Source: Natrialba magadii ATCC 43099 (GTDB lineage: Archaea > Halobacteriota > Halobacteria > Halobacteriales > Natrialbaceae). Taken from it: a stretch of 64,000 nt of DNA. The notes under the pieces were generated by a model. That model was not told the origin of the DNA, made no database searches, and saw only the letters and a list, made by a program, of their open reading frames with translations. Shown one piece after another: positions 35,648 through 45,298 of this stretch; the stretch's first letter is position 1, and every line of letters starts with the position of its first letter. Position numbers and translations under genes: made by a program. The stretch is taken from positions 2,418,001 through 2,482,000 of the forward strand of contig NC_013922.1 in the NCBI RefSeq assembly GCF_000025625.1, read 5' to 3'.

Positions 35648-36118
35648 ATGGCACGAATGCATACCCGCCGTCGTGGCTCGTCCGGTTCGGACAAGCCAGC
35701 GGCAGACGAACCACCGGAGTGGAGCGACGTCGACCCAGCAGATGTCGAAGAACGGGTCGTCGAACTGGCAGATCAGGGTCACGACCCGAGTCAGATCGGC
35801 ATCAAGCTGCGTGACGAAGGCGTCACCGGCACCCCCGTCCCTGACGTGAAGCTGGTGACCGGCAAGAAGATCACCGAGATTCTCGAGGAGAACGACGCCA
35901 AGGCGGACGTTCCCGCGGACCTTCGGAACCTGATGGAGCGTGCGGTCCGACTGCGCGAGCACGTGCAGGCGAACCCACAGGACTACCAGAACAAGCGCTC
36001 CCTGCAGAACACGGAGTCGAAAGTTCGCCGTCTCGTCGACTACTACCGAGGCAACGAGCTCGAGCCGGACTTCACGTACTCCTACGAGGTTGCAGTCGAC
36101 CTCCTCGAGGAGCACTGA
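35648..36118 (+). CDS. rps15: 30S ribosomal protein S15
   Basis: This is a 156-residue archaeal-type S15 (S13e in eukaryotes), which binds the central domain of 16S rRNA. The N-terminus MARMHTRRRGSSGSDKP is typical, as are HDPSQIGIKLRDEGVTGTP and the C-terminal SKVRRLVDYYRGNELEP. The ATG at 35648 is chosen from the universal MARMH start; the longer open frame upstream is not used. It is first in a four-gene operon with a recJ-like gene, pcc1 and rps3ae. Confidence 0.97.
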   Translation: MARMHTRRRGSSGSDKPAADEPPEWSDVDPADVEERVVELADQGHDPSQIGIKLRDEGVTGTPVPDVKLVTGKKITEILEENDAKADVPADLRNLMERAVRLREHVQANPQDYQNKRSLQNTESKVRRLVDYYRGNELEPDFTYSYEVAVDLLEEH

Positions 36119-36223
36119 GTGCTGAGCTGGAAGGAAGCAGACGGGAGGAGCTAGAACCTAGAAGCTGGACGCTGCGTCCGTAGCGTCCGCAGGTGACCCG
36201 CGACCGCAAACACGACACCCACA

Positions 36224-37621
36224 ATGTCCACGAACGGCCACCCGGATCAGGAATCGAACACCGAGTTCGGTTCTGACGCCGACACTGCTGTGACAGCCGC
36301 CACCGCCATCGAGAGCGCCGGCTTCGTCCGCGTTATCACGCGGGCCGACGGCGACGCCCTCGCGGCCAGCGGCCTGCTTACGGCAGCACTCTCGGCGACG
36401 AACACACCGTTCCAGGTGACTGTCGGTCGGACAATCGCCGAGCGAACCGAGCGCGCGACCTGCCGCGCCGACACTGCCGACGCCAGTGACGAACTGACCG
36501 TCGTCTTCGGCACCGTCGACGAACCGGCGCGCGAGCACGCGATCCGTCTTGATTCCGACGAGCGGCCGGCCACACTCGCGGCGGCGGACACCGTTCGCGA
36601 ACTCGGTTCGAGGGACTCGGACGACTCGAGTAGCCCGGCCGAGACACGGACCCAGACACCGACCGACGACCCACCCGGACCCGAGCCCACACTCGATCCG
36701 GTGCTCGCACTCGCAGGTCTCGTCGCCGCCGGCGTCGATCCCGGTGCCGGCGAGAGCGAGTGGGTACTCGAGTCCGCACGCGAGCGCGGACTCGTCGAAC
36801 GCCGGCCGGGCGTCGCGGTGCCGACCGCGGATCCGGTCGACGGGTTGGCACACTCGACCCGACTGCGTGCGCCGTGGTCGGGCGACCTCGAGGCAACACG
36901 GGAGGCACTCTCGCCGACCGGACTCGACCTCGACCAGCCCGAGACGTTCGACGGAGACGATCACCGGACACTCGGCTCACTCGTTGCACTCGATGTCGTC
37001 GGCGCTGACGACGCAACGGAGACGGCGGCGACGTCGATCCAGCGCGTTCTTCGCCCGTACGCGATCACGAGCGACGAGTACGCGTTCGTAACTGTCGGCG
37101 GCTACGCCGCCGTCCTCGAGGCGACCGCCCGCGCGGAGCCCGGCACGGGAGCCGCGCTGGCGATGGGGCTCGATGCTCGGGAGCCAGCGCTCGCCGCCTG
37201 GCGGGCATACGGCTCGCGCGCACACGCCGCACTCGAGTCGGCATCGACGGGACGCTACGACGGGCTGTTCGTCGTCGGCATCGACGACGGGCCGGTCGAA
37301 GCGGTCGCACAGATCGCACTCGCGTACCGCTCGCCGGAGCCGACGGTGCTCGCCGTGGGTTCGGGCGAGGCGGCGCTTGCGACTCGCGAGACCGGGCCGA
37401 GTTCGGGCTCGATCGCAGCCACCGTGGAAGCGATTGTGCGTGACCTTGCCGACGATGGCGTTCAGGCGGCGTACGACGTGGGTCACCGATGCGGCTATCT
37501 GCGCTTCGGTGCAGCCGAGTCGGCGTCGGAGCCAGCGTCGGCTGCCGATCCGGACTCACAGGACGCAGTGACAGTGGCCGACGAATCGACGATCATCGCG
37601 GCAGTGAGAGGACACTACTGA
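36224..37621 (+). CDS. RecJ-like (DHH-family) exonuclease homologue
   Basis: This is a 465-residue protein in the place where haloarchaea carry a RecJ-like exonuclease, between rps15 and pcc1. The N-terminal motif VRVITRADGDALAASGLLTA corresponds to the DHH-family metal motif (D-ADG). DGLFVVGIDDGPVEAVAQIA resembles the second domain. A classical DHH triad is not obvious, so activity may be reduced or lost, as in GINS-associated RecJ homologues. An acidic, variable stretch lies at about 125-150. Its TGA is 2 bases before the pcc1 ATG. Confidence 0.7.
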   Translation: MSTNGHPDQESNTEFGSDADTAVTAATAIESAGFVRVITRADGDALAASGLLTAALSATNTPFQVTVGRTIAERTERATCRADTADASDELTVVFGTVDEPAREHAIRLDSDERPATLAAADTVRELGSRDSDDSSSPAETRTQTPTDDPPGPEPTLDPVLALAGLVAAGVDPGAGESEWVLESARERGLVERRPGVAVPTADPVDGLAHSTRLRAPWSGDLEATREALSPTGLDLDQPETFDGDDHRTLGSLVALDVVGADDATETAATSIQRVLRPYAITSDEYAFVTVGGYAAVLEATARAEPGTGAALAMGLDAREPALAAWRAYGSRAHAALESASTGRYDGLFVVGIDDGPVEAVAQIALAYRSPEPTVLAVGSGEAALATRETGPSSGSIAATVEAIVRDLADDGVQAAYDVGHRCGYLRFGAAESASEPASAADPDSQDAVTVADESTIIAAVRGHY

Positions 37622-37623
37622 GC

Positions 37624-38095
<472 letters not shown>

Positions 38096-38103
<8 letters not shown>

Positions 38104-38737
38104 ACGTTCAGTCTCACGTGCGAAACAGGAAAAGCGGTGGTACACCGTGCTCGCTCCGGAGCAGTTCGACCGGACAGAGCTCGGCGAGACCCCTGCTGAC
38201 GAACCGGAAAAGGTCTACGACCGAACCATCGAAACGACGCTCGGCGACCTCAACAACAACGCCAGCGAGAACAACACGAAGCTGACCTTCAAGATCACCG
38301 ACGTGGGCAGCGACGCCGCGTACACGGAATTCAAGGAGCACTCCCTGACCCGTGACTACCTGCGCTCGCTCGTCCGCCGCGGTGCCTCGAAGATCGAGGC
38401 CTACGTCACCGTCCTCACGACGGACGACTACCGCGTCCAGATCCAGCCCGTCGCCTTCACGACGAAGAAGGCCGACGCGAGCCAGGAGAAGGCCATCCGC
38501 AACCAGATGGTGCAGATGATCGAAGAGGCAGCCGAAGAGCGCACCTTCGAGGAACTGATCGACAGCGTCGTCGAAGGCCGTCTCTCCTCGGCAATCTACG
38601 GCGAAGCCAAGACGATCTACCCGCTTCGCCGCGTCGAGATCCAGAAGACGACACTCGAGGCCCGTCCCGAGGAAGTCGCCGAAGAGGAAGCGACCTCCGT
38701 CGACGTCGACGACGAAGACGTCGCAGCCGACGACTAA
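38096..38737 (+). CDS. rps3ae: 30S ribosomal protein S3Ae
   Basis: This is a 213-residue archaeal/eukaryotic-type small-subunit protein (eS1). Diagnostic segments are KRWYTVLAPEQFDRTELGET near the N-terminus, HSLTRDYLRSLVRRGASKIE, and IYPLRRVEIQKTTLEARP near the end. The acidic C-terminal tail is typical of halophiles. The start overlaps the pcc1 stop (ATGAGTGA). It is last in the operon, with a T-run terminator beyond it. Confidence 0.96.
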
Positions 38738-38767
38738 CGACTCGAGTCCCGTTTCGAGACGATTTCG

Positions 38768-38773
38768 TTTTTT
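38768..38773 (+). terminator. T-run terminator of the rps15 operon
   Basis: TTTTTT lies 31 bases after the rps3ae stop, preceded by GTTTCGAGACGATTTCG. This is the usual form of an archaeal terminator. Confidence 0.5.
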
Positions 38774-38799
38774 AGGGTACTCGCAGGAAGTAGCAGCGG

Positions 38800-38885
38800 C
38801 TATAGTAACAACTGCAACTAGTTACACACTGATCGCCGAGTCGTCTGGCAATCAGGTGTGCATTGACTTGCAATGGCTACTATAG
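38800..38885. mobile_element. 86-bp palindromic repeat, copy 1 (MITE-like)
   Basis: The element starts CTATAGTAACAACTGCAACT and ends GTGGCTACTATAG-like (GGCTACTATAG). Its two halves form an imperfect inverted repeat of about 38 bases around a 9-10-base centre (GAGTCGTCT). It equals the reverse complement of 51719-51804 with only a few differences and the same length. It lies between the rps3ae terminator and truD (tail to tail), outside any gene. Confidence 0.85.
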
Positions 38886-38921
38886 ACTGCGTGTCCGTCG
38901 AACAATCCGACCGTAGCGGCC

Positions 38922-40364
38922 CTACCCGAGGTGGATCGGGTCGACCTTCATGAACTCCCGAAGGACGACGGTCGCGTACGATCCCTTCGGCAGCGCAAAC
39001 GAGAGGGTGAGCGAGTCTGCTGCAGCCTCGGATTCAGACTCCTCTCCTCCACCCGTCTCGACTCCGAGTTCAGTCTGCACGAGGACTGCCCGCCGCGTGC
39101 CGGTCGAGTGGAACTCACCGGGCAGGTCGAAGTCCTCGGGGGCGAGATCGAGGTCGTCCAGTACGGCGCGTTCGATCTCGCCCTGTTCGCCGTCGGCGAG
39201 TTCTGTTTCGGTGCCAACGAGCGGCGCAGTGACGAACGCGCGGCCGCGCTCACAGTGACGAGTTACAGACCGGACACGGCGCTCGTCGACGCGCTGGAGG
39301 CGGTCCGTGTCGGGGAGGACGAGTTCTTCAGGCACGTCGTCGCCAGTATCGGAAAAGCACGCGACGTCACCTGCAACGGGTCGATCGAACGGTAGCCCGC
39401 GCTCGAGACGCTCCGAGAGCATCAGGTTGAACGCGTACGACTGCGCGGCGTGGACGAACAGCCGCTGGAGATTCGAGGGCAGACGCTCGAGTGCAGCGCG
39501 GAAATCGGCGGGGTCGGGGTCGCCGTTTCCGTCGCTGTTGGCCGTGCACTCTGCGAGTTCGTGAAGCATCGAGCGTTCGTAGCGCAGTCGGTTCGGGAAC
39601 CGATCGAGGGCTTCCTGCCAGTCTCGCGTCTCCTCGATAAATCGGCGAGCCTCCTGGGTGCTCTCGGGTTCGGCGTTGGTCGGCGCGCCGAGATAGGCCA
39701 TCACCGCGCCCTCCCAGTCACCGCGGACGATTTCGAGGCCGACCTCGTGGGTGACCGGTCGGCGGCTGCCAAAGCGCTGCTGGCCGAAGAAGTTGGGGAC
39801 GCCGACGGGTGTTGTTTCCGTTTCCGAGTCCGCGCCAGCGGCCCCAACAGCGTCGAGACCGCCGAACTCGCACAGTTCGTCCGCGATCTGTGACGCGGTC
39901 TCTGGTTGGTCGGCATCGCTCACCACGATCTCGAACTGGTTCCCTGCGAGGTCACCGAACTCGAGTGACCGACCGGCGCGCCCGAGGACCTCGAGGTCGG
40001 CACCGTCGATGTCGGGGAGGCCGGTGGCACCGGCATCGCTGGTGGTATCGTAGACGGAGAAGAGTTGGGTCGTGACGGCGTACTTGTCCTTGGTGCCGGC
40101 CCAGTTGACGCGCTCGCGGGAGATGCCGAGTGCGTCCGAGAGGCGGGTTGCGAAGTCGTTGGTGTCCCAGCCGCGGAGGGTTGCGCGAAAGACGAGATGT
40201 GGGTAGGCGTCGGTTGGGGCGTCGATCGGTTCAGTCGCGAAGCGCTCGCGTTCGCGAACGCGAAAGTGGTCGTCGGCTGCGCGGAGGCGGCCGCCGACGC
40301 CGTTGGTGTCGCTGACGTAGGCCTGCATTCCGACGGCCTGCTCCGTGGGGTGTGCCGGGCGCAT
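38922..40364 (-). CDS. truD: tRNA pseudouridine(13) synthase TruD
   Basis: This is a 480-residue pseudouridine synthase. The catalytic Asp lies in [17 protein letters not shown]. The family entry [15 protein letters not shown] and the insertion domain with [19 protein letters not shown] are clear. The C-terminal strand ends [20 protein letters not shown]. The start [13 protein letters not shown] fits haloarchaeal homologues. An acidic, variable stretch with Glu/Ser lies near the end. It is convergent with the rps15 operon, and a palindromic repeat sits between them. Confidence 0.93.
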   Translation of the reverse strand: MRPAHPTEQAVGMQAYVSDTNGVGGRLRAADDHFRVRERERFATEPIDAPTDAYPHLVFRATLRGWDTNDFATRLSDALGISRERVNWAGTKDKYAVTTQLFSVYDTTSDAGATGLPDIDGADLEVLGRAGRSLEFGDLAGNQFEIVVSDADQPETASQIADELCEFGGLDAVGAAGADSETETTPVGVPNFFGQQRFGSRRPVTHEVGLEIVRGDWEGAVMAYLGAPTNAEPESTQEARRFIEETRDWQEALDRFPNRLRYERSMLHELAECTANSDGNGDPDPADFRAALERLPSNLQRLFVHAAQSYAFNLMLSERLERGLPFDRPVAGDVACFSDTGDDVPEELVLPDTDRLQRVDERRVRSVTRHCERGRAFVTAPLVGTETELADGEQGEIERAVLDDLDLAPEDFDLPGEFHSTGTRRAVLVQTELGVETGGGEESESEAAADSLTLSFALPKGSYATVVLREFMKVDPIHLG

Positions 40365-40546
40365 GTTGATGGCGGGGCTTCGGGTGCCGGCGGTAAATCG
40401 GTTCGTTCTCGGCGGTCGTGCGACCGGTTCGCCCCGTCTCCCGCTACGGGGGTAGAATCGCCGACACGGTTATTGCTGGTGGTACCCTACAGAGACAGGC
40501 GATCGACTGCCGACTACCGACTGCCGATCTGTCTTGGAACCCCATC

Positions 40547-40765
40547 ATGGATGCAAACCACTCTCCAGAGGACCGTGCCGCCGCGACTGATGCGTTCGAG
40601 TCTGAATTGAAAACGCTCGTGACGACCAGTTTCGCACGCGGTGCGACGATCGAAGCGACGTGGGTGATCAAAACGCCGATTTCGGATGCGCCCGACTGGA
40701 CCGTTACAGTCAAGCGAGCGGATACGGAGCCGAAGCCGCCCTACGACGGCGCTCCGGACGATTAG
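40547..40765 (+). CDS. Small conserved haloarchaeal protein
   Basis: The 72 residues include LKTLVTTSFARGATIEATWV and APDWTVTVKRADTEP. The protein is soluble and acidic at the ends and has no known motif. The ATG at 40547 is preferred over longer frames because the upstream stretch is not protein-like. Proteins of this size and sequence type recur in haloarchaea without known function. Confidence 0.6.
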   Translation: MDANHSPEDRAAATDAFESELKTLVTTSFARGATIEATWVIKTPISDAPDWTVTVKRADTEPKPPYDGAPDD

Positions 40766-40832
40766 TGTCGGACTGTCCACTCACCGCGACTATTCCTTTC
40801 GCTTGTAGAATGAGACAATAAAGACTATAATG

Positions 40833-40850
40833 GTGCCCATCTAGGGGCAC
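40833..40850. promoter_or_regulatory. Inverted repeat just after a TATA-like box
   Basis: GTGCCC-ATCTAG-GGGCAC is an 18-bp dyad placed 4-10 bases after an AT-rich TATA-like stretch (AGACTATAATGG, 40822-40833). The DUF7344-type gene starts 73 bases further on. A regulator bound here would block the start of transcription. Confidence 0.45.
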
Positions 40851-40923
40851 ATGTACTCTGCTGAAGTCGGCTAGCGAGAATTGTCGGTGACCGGGAGCAG
40901 TGTAGGTGAAGTACGGAGCGAGT

Positions 40924-41349
40924 ATGAAGACCCAGACACGCAATCCTACCGATGAAGCGACAGAGACACGACTGATCGACGCGACCGACCTGTTCGATGC
41001 GTTCGCCGTTCTGCGGCGACAGTACGCACTCGCCTCTCTCTCACAGCACCAATCACCGGTTCCGATCACGGACCTCGCCCGGTTCATCGCTCGCCGCGAG
41101 CGCGAGGCTGCAACCGGACCGTACGCGATGGACGATCAGTACGAACGAATACTGGTCGACCTTTGTCACGTTCACCTCCCGAAACTGGCCGATATCGGTC
41201 TGCTTCGATACGACACGGACACCGAACTCGTCGAACTACTCGTCGATACACACGTCCTCGTCCCGTACCTCGAACTGGCAGATATCGACTACCTGACCGT
41301 CGATGTCAGCGTCGACGACACTGACACCGACACACCACCCTCAGCGTGA
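40924..41349 (+). CDS. DUF7344-type winged-helix protein
   Basis: This is a 141-residue protein. The central region is a haloarchaeal winged-helix-like fold: DLFDAFAVLRRQYALASLSQ, VPITDLARFIARRE and HVHLPKLADIGLLRYDTDT. This layout is typical of DUF7344 proteins, which are probably transcription regulators. The C-terminus is Thr/Asp-rich. The ATG at 40924 is chosen over a GTG six codons earlier. A dyad upstream (40833-40850) may be its operator. Confidence 0.7.
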   Translation: MKTQTRNPTDEATETRLIDATDLFDAFAVLRRQYALASLSQHQSPVPITDLARFIARREREAATGPYAMDDQYERILVDLCHVHLPKLADIGLLRYDTDTELVELLVDTHVLVPYLELADIDYLTVDVSVDDTDTDTPPSA

Positions 41350-41485
41350 GCCACAGCGCGCGGTTGCGAGCCGCGGACTCACTTCTATCGCCTGCACGCC
41401 GTCTCCGTGCCGTGCGCCGTCGTCGTGGACGGACGCGCTGACGCAGGAACGACCACTTTTCAGGACGGATCGCGACCGATACCGT

Positions 41486-41737
41486 ATGGTTACGCCCGTG
41501 AGTCCCCCAGTGAGCCAGACGACGGCGCTCCCAGGTATCCCTGTCATTGCTCCCCTGCTTCCTGCCAGTGCCGTCGGCACCACCGCTGCTGTCATTGTGC
41601 TCGCCGCAGGCGTGTACACGCTTGCGTTGCTCGTCGGCCTCGTATACGTCGACGAACCGCTCTCGAGACGAACGGCCTGGTGGGCGGGCCTGTCGCTCTC
41701 GGTACTTCTCGTCGCCGCCGCGGTGTGGCAACTGTAG
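41486..41737 (+). CDS. Small two-helix membrane protein
   Basis: The 83 residues hold two hydrophobic helices (about 31-54 and 65-82) separated by DEPLSRRTAWW. The start at ATG 41486 is chosen because the open frame upstream is Arg/Pro-rich and not coding-like. The family is not recognised. It is convergent with pth2. Confidence 0.55.
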   Translation: MVTPVSPPVSQTTALPGIPVIAPLLPASAVGTTAAVIVLAAGVYTLALLVGLVYVDEPLSRRTAWWAGLSLSVLLVAAAVWQL

Positions 41738-41769
41738 GGCAGGTCGTCGCTAAAACTGAAACTGACCCC

Positions 41770-42108
41770 CTAGAACAGCGAGAGTTCGCCCGTAATGCTA
41801 TCGACCCGATCGTCACCCGCCGGTCCGACTGCGAGCGCCGTCACCGTCCCGGGCTCGAGTTGGGTGTGACCAGCGTCGCGGACGACCGCCTTTGGCACGC
41901 CGTCGCGTTCGGCGATTTCAGCGAGTTCGTGCAACTGCCGCTCGCTTTCACCCTTGAGTACGACCTTCTTCTGCCCGTTTCGCTTCCACTGGTCACGCAG
42001 TTGCGAATCTGCCTTCTCGTAGGCCGACAGCGACGCGTGTGCGACCTGCGCGGCGAGCTTTCCCTGTCCCATGCCGATATCCGTTCGGGCGACGATGGCC
42101 TGCTTCAT
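41770..42108 (-). CDS. pth2: Peptidyl-tRNA hydrolase, Pth2 type
   Basis: The 112-residue archaeal/eukaryotic Pth2 releases tRNA from stalled peptidyl-tRNA. Motifs are [36 protein letters not shown] and [19 protein letters not shown]. The ATG at 42108 ([14 protein letters not shown]) is the normal family start; the frame open to 42225 is not used. Haloarchaea often keep it near truD, as here. Confidence 0.96.
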   Translation of the reverse strand: MKQAIVARTDIGMGQGKLAAQVAHASLSAYEKADSQLRDQWKRNGQKKVVLKGESERQLHELAEIAERDGVPKAVVRDAGHTQLEPGTVTALAVGPAGDDRVDSITGELSLF

Positions 42109-42252
42109 GTCTCCGTACTCGAGTGCGAACGATAAAGCAGCGACGATCGCTCGACAGTGGTCGCCGACCGACGCTGGTGTCAATGTGAGTGGCGTCCCGG
42201 TGCCATCGTGCGAGACGATACACATTTGGGGGCCGCATCGCTAGTCCCGAGC

Positions 42253-42876
42253 ATGAATCAGACGCGCCGTGCCTTCCTCGGGACGACGGGCACCGTCGGT
42301 CTCGGGGTCGTTGCCGGCTGTCTCGGCAGCGAGGACCCACCCGAGCCACCGGTCGCCGGCAATCCGGACGCAGACGTCACCGTGGCGGTGTACGAAGACT
42401 TCTCCTGTCCGTTCTGTCGTGACTTCAAACTCGGCGTCTTACCGGAGCTCGAGGAGCAATACCTCGAATCAGGCGACGTTCGGTACGAGCATCGAGACTT
42501 CCCGATCCCGGTCGACGACACGTGGTCGTGGGCGCTTCCGAGCGCGGCCCGCGAGGTCTTCGAGAGTGAGGGGAACGATGCGTTCTGGGAGTTTACGAGC
42601 GAGATCTACACCTACCTGGGATCGTACAACTACGGTGCCATCGAGGGCGTCGCAGACGAGATCGGAGCCGACGGCGCGGCGATCCGCGACGCTGCCGAAG
42701 AAGAGAGCCACCGATCGACGATCGAGGACGACAAGTCCTACGGCGAATCCAACGGCGTCGGCGGTACCCCCACCATTCTCGTCGACGGTGACGCCGTCGA
42801 ACTCTACGAATCCGAGGACTTCGAGGCGATGGCACTCGAGGAGACGACCGCCGCGATCGACGCGGCACTCGAGTAA
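42253..42876 (+). CDS. DsbA-family thioredoxin-fold lipoprotein
   Basis: This is a 207-residue Tat lipoprotein ([20 protein letters not shown], lipid Cys23) with a DsbA/DSBA-like thioredoxin fold. The active site is CPFC (52-55, [11 protein letters not shown]) and the cis-Pro loop is [12 protein letters not shown]. It probably oxidises or isomerises disulfides in exported proteins outside the membrane. The ATG at 42253 is chosen to place the signal at the N-terminus. Confidence 0.88.
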   Translation: MNQTRRAFLGTTGTVGLGVVAGCLGSEDPPEPPVAGNPDADVTVAVYEDFSCPFCRDFKLGVLPELEEQYLESGDVRYEHRDFPIPVDDTWSWALPSAAREVFESEGNDAFWEFTSEIYTYLGSYNYGAIEGVADEIGADGAAIRDAAEEESHRSTIEDDKSYGESNGVGGTPTILVDGDAVELYESEDFEAMALEETTAAIDAALE

Positions 42877-42887
42877 CTGTCTGCGCT

Positions 42888-42970
42888 CGTCTGTTGTCTG
42901 CATCCACAATCTGTTCCTGTCGTCTGTTACTGCAATCCGTCCCTGCTGTCTGTTACTGCAATCTCCCCCT
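42888..42970 (+). repeat. Short degenerate repeat upstream of dcd
   Basis: Three to four units related to CTGTCTGTTACTGCAATC follow one another in the 235-base spacer between the DsbA-like gene and dcd. They are non-coding. Confidence 0.6.
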
Positions 42971-43111
42971 CGTCAGTCGTACCCAGTCGTCCATACTCTG
43001 CCTCGCTCACCTGCTCTCGCCCCGAAGCAGCTACTCGGGTGCCGCCAACGCTCACCCCTATCCAAACGCTGGATCGAACAGTTTACACACCCGCCGTTCG
43101 ACTCCTCGGAT

Positions 43112-43714
43112 ATGATCCTCTCCGATGCGGACATCCTCCGACGACTGGAGGAAGGCGACCTCGTCGTCGACCCACTCGACGATCCTGAACTGCAGATTCA
43201 GCCGGCAAGTGTCGACCTCCGACTGGGACGGGAGTTTCTCGAGTTCCAGCGGACGAACATTCCATGTATCCATCCGACCTCGGAACGAGAGGTCGACGAG
43301 TATGTTACCGAGACGGTCGTCGAAGACGGCGACGACTTCATTCTCCACCCGGGCGACTTCGTGCTCGGAACGACCTACGAGCGCGTTGAGATCCCGGCGG
43401 ATCTGATCGCCCACGTCGAGGGCCGCTCCTCGCTCGGCCGCCTTGCAGTCGTCGTCCACGCCACTGCAGGGCTCTGTGATCCCGGCTACCGCGGCCAGAT
43501 CACGCTCGAACTGTCGAACCTCGGCAGTGCGCCGGTCGCGCTCACGCCGGGAATGCGAATCTCACAGCTCACGTTTACGGAACTCAAGACGGAGGCAGAG
43601 CGACCTTACGGCAGCGAGCGCGGGTCGAAGTATCAGGATCAGGACGGGCCACAGGCCTCGCGCATTCAGAGTGACCACGAGTTCGGTGGTGACCAGTTGG
43701 ATCGAGACGACTGA
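43112..43714 (+). CDS. dcd: dCTP deaminase
   Basis: The 200-residue trimeric enzyme deaminates dCTP to dUTP in dTTP synthesis; some archaeal members also hydrolyse the product to dUMP. Motifs are [48 protein letters not shown] and [17 protein letters not shown] with the catalytic Glu. The ATG at 43112 is chosen from the universal MILSD start. Confidence 0.96.
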   Translation: MILSDADILRRLEEGDLVVDPLDDPELQIQPASVDLRLGREFLEFQRTNIPCIHPTSEREVDEYVTETVVEDGDDFILHPGDFVLGTTYERVEIPADLIAHVEGRSSLGRLAVVVHATAGLCDPGYRGQITLELSNLGSAPVALTPGMRISQLTFTELKTEAERPYGSERGSKYQDQDGPQASRIQSDHEFGGDQLDRDD

Positions 43715-43777
43715 ACGCGGCCTGGACGCTGGAACCGAAGTTGGAACTGAAACTGGAATCGAAACTGGAACCGCAGT

Positions 43778-44149
43778 CTACACCTGCGACGAAAGCCACG
43801 TTCCGAGAACGATTCCGATACCGATTCCGATCAGAGCGGCCCATGTAAGCGAGTACCCGAGGAGTTCGGTCCCGACAACGACACCGATCAGGAAGCCGAT
43901 GCTGAGTCCGGCGTAGCTACCGGCACTGCGACGCTGACTCTGAGAGACCTCACCCGTGAGCCCGGCGACGACGCCAGCGACCGCGAGCGCGCCCGCAAGC
44001 GCGCCGACCGGCAGCGCGAGGAGCATCGAGAACCCGATCATGTGCGTGAGGAGTCCCTCGACAGCGGCACTGACGACGATGAACGTTGCGAAGCCGGAGG
44101 CAATCGCGAGTGCGGGAGCGGGGACGGGTGCCGAAGTAGTGTCGGTCAT
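43778..44149 (-). CDS. Four-helix membrane protein
   Basis: The 123 residues carry four hydrophobic segments (about 13-32, 38-62, 76-94 and 98-116) rich in Gly, Ala, Val and Leu. The start at ATG 44149 (MTDTTSAPVP) is chosen because the frame further upstream is only the shadow of the opposite gene. The family is not recognised. It is divergent from thiR; a possible shared promoter region lies at 44150-44317. Confidence 0.65.
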   Translation of the reverse strand: MTDTTSAPVPAPALAIASGFATFIVVSAAVEGLLTHMIGFSMLLALPVGALAGALAVAGVVAGLTGEVSQSQRRSAGSYAGLSIGFLIGVVVGTELLGYSLTWAALIGIGIGIVLGTWLSSQV

Positions 44150-44317
44150 TCGTTTTTCGTAAGTTTCGGCGACGACCGTATAAATGGTCCGTCGCGCCGC
44201 TGTGATTTGCCAGTCGCCTACGGCCGAGAGGAACTCCAGCGCGCGTACGAGGCCCACAACCAACGCACAACGAGACCCACAAGTTATTCCCCACGCGGTC
44301 GTACAGACACTCAACAG

Positions 44318-45217
44318 ATGCAATTCGTCGAAGAGATAGTCGTCGACGAGTTCCTGCCGACGATCCGGTCGCTGTTGGCAGGCGAACTCCGCGAACGCGG
44401 CCTCACCCAGAGCGACGTCGCAGACGTCCTGGGAATCAGCCAGAGCGCCGTCTCGAAGTACGCCCACGGCGACGTCACGATCAACGAACGGGTCGCCAAC
44501 GACGAGCGCGTCAGCGCCACCATCGAGGAACTCGCCGACGGCCTCTCGACCGGCGACGTGACGCCCGTCCAGGCGCTCATCGAACTCGAGGTCCTCGTGC
44601 GCGAACTCGAGACGGGTGGCGATTTGCTCGCCCAGCTCCACGAGGAGGCAGTACCCGAACTCGCGGATCACGGTGCGAGCTTCCGGGTGCACGACCCCGA
44701 GAGCGACCTGCGGACCAGTGAGCGGGTCGTCTCGTCGCTGCGCCGTGGGTTGCGCATCCTCGAAAATGCGAGCGGCTTTGCGAGACTCATTCCGGCGGTT
44801 GGGTCGAACCTCGTCGCCTGTACGCCGGATGCGGAGGGTATCGACGACGTGGCCGGCGTCCCGGGCCGTATCTTCGACGTAAAGGGGCGAACGACGGTCC
44901 CCGCTGCTCCCGAGTTTGGTGTCTCCGAACACGTCGCAACTGTGTTGCTCGCCGCGCGTCGTCACGGCGCGGACGCCTCGGCGGCGATCAATATCGCCTA
45001 CGAGGACGATCTGCTCGCCGACCTCACCGAGCGCGGCCACGTTGCCGCCGAGTTCGACGAGGTCGACGACATCGCCTCGAGCGTCGGCGCGGCGATCGAC
45101 GACCAACCCGAAGCGACTGTGCTGTACCAGACCGGCGGTACCGGTATCGAACCGCTGATTTACGTTCTCGGTGCCGATGCGGAGTCCGTCGCGAACGACG
45201 TGCGGTCGCTGCTCTAG
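44318..45217 (+). CDS. thiR: Thiamine biosynthesis regulator ThiR (HTH plus ThiN domain)
   Basis: This is a 299-residue regulator. The N-terminal helix-turn-helix (about 18-50, GLTQSDVADVLGISQSAVSKY) is followed by a ThiN domain (about 115-295, VGSNLVACTPDAEGIDDVAG ... GTGIEPLIYVLG). In other archaea ThiN also occurs fused to ThiD as thiamine-phosphate synthase. Fused to an HTH it is the ThiR repressor, which senses thiamine phosphates. thi4, a likely target, lies 4 kb downstream. The ATG at 44318 is chosen to start directly before the HTH. Confidence 0.85.
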   Translation: MQFVEEIVVDEFLPTIRSLLAGELRERGLTQSDVADVLGISQSAVSKYAHGDVTINERVANDERVSATIEELADGLSTGDVTPVQALIELEVLVRELETGGDLLAQLHEEAVPELADHGASFRVHDPESDLRTSERVVSSLRRGLRILENASGFARLIPAVGSNLVACTPDAEGIDDVAGVPGRIFDVKGRTTVPAAPEFGVSEHVATVLLAARRHGADASAAINIAYEDDLLADLTERGHVAAEFDEVDDIASSVGAAIDDQPEATVLYQTGGTGIEPLIYVLGADAESVANDVRSLL

Positions 45218-45298
45218 CGTTCGCGGTTTCACAGAGCGGTGGTAGCAGACGACGATTTATCTGTCCGGTCGTGGAACTCTGAGCAGAGCACCGATAGC

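Noticed and set aside
44318-45217. Thiamine-phosphate synthase (ThiN enzyme)
   Set aside because: The ThiN domain is joined to an HTH and not to ThiD, which marks a regulator.
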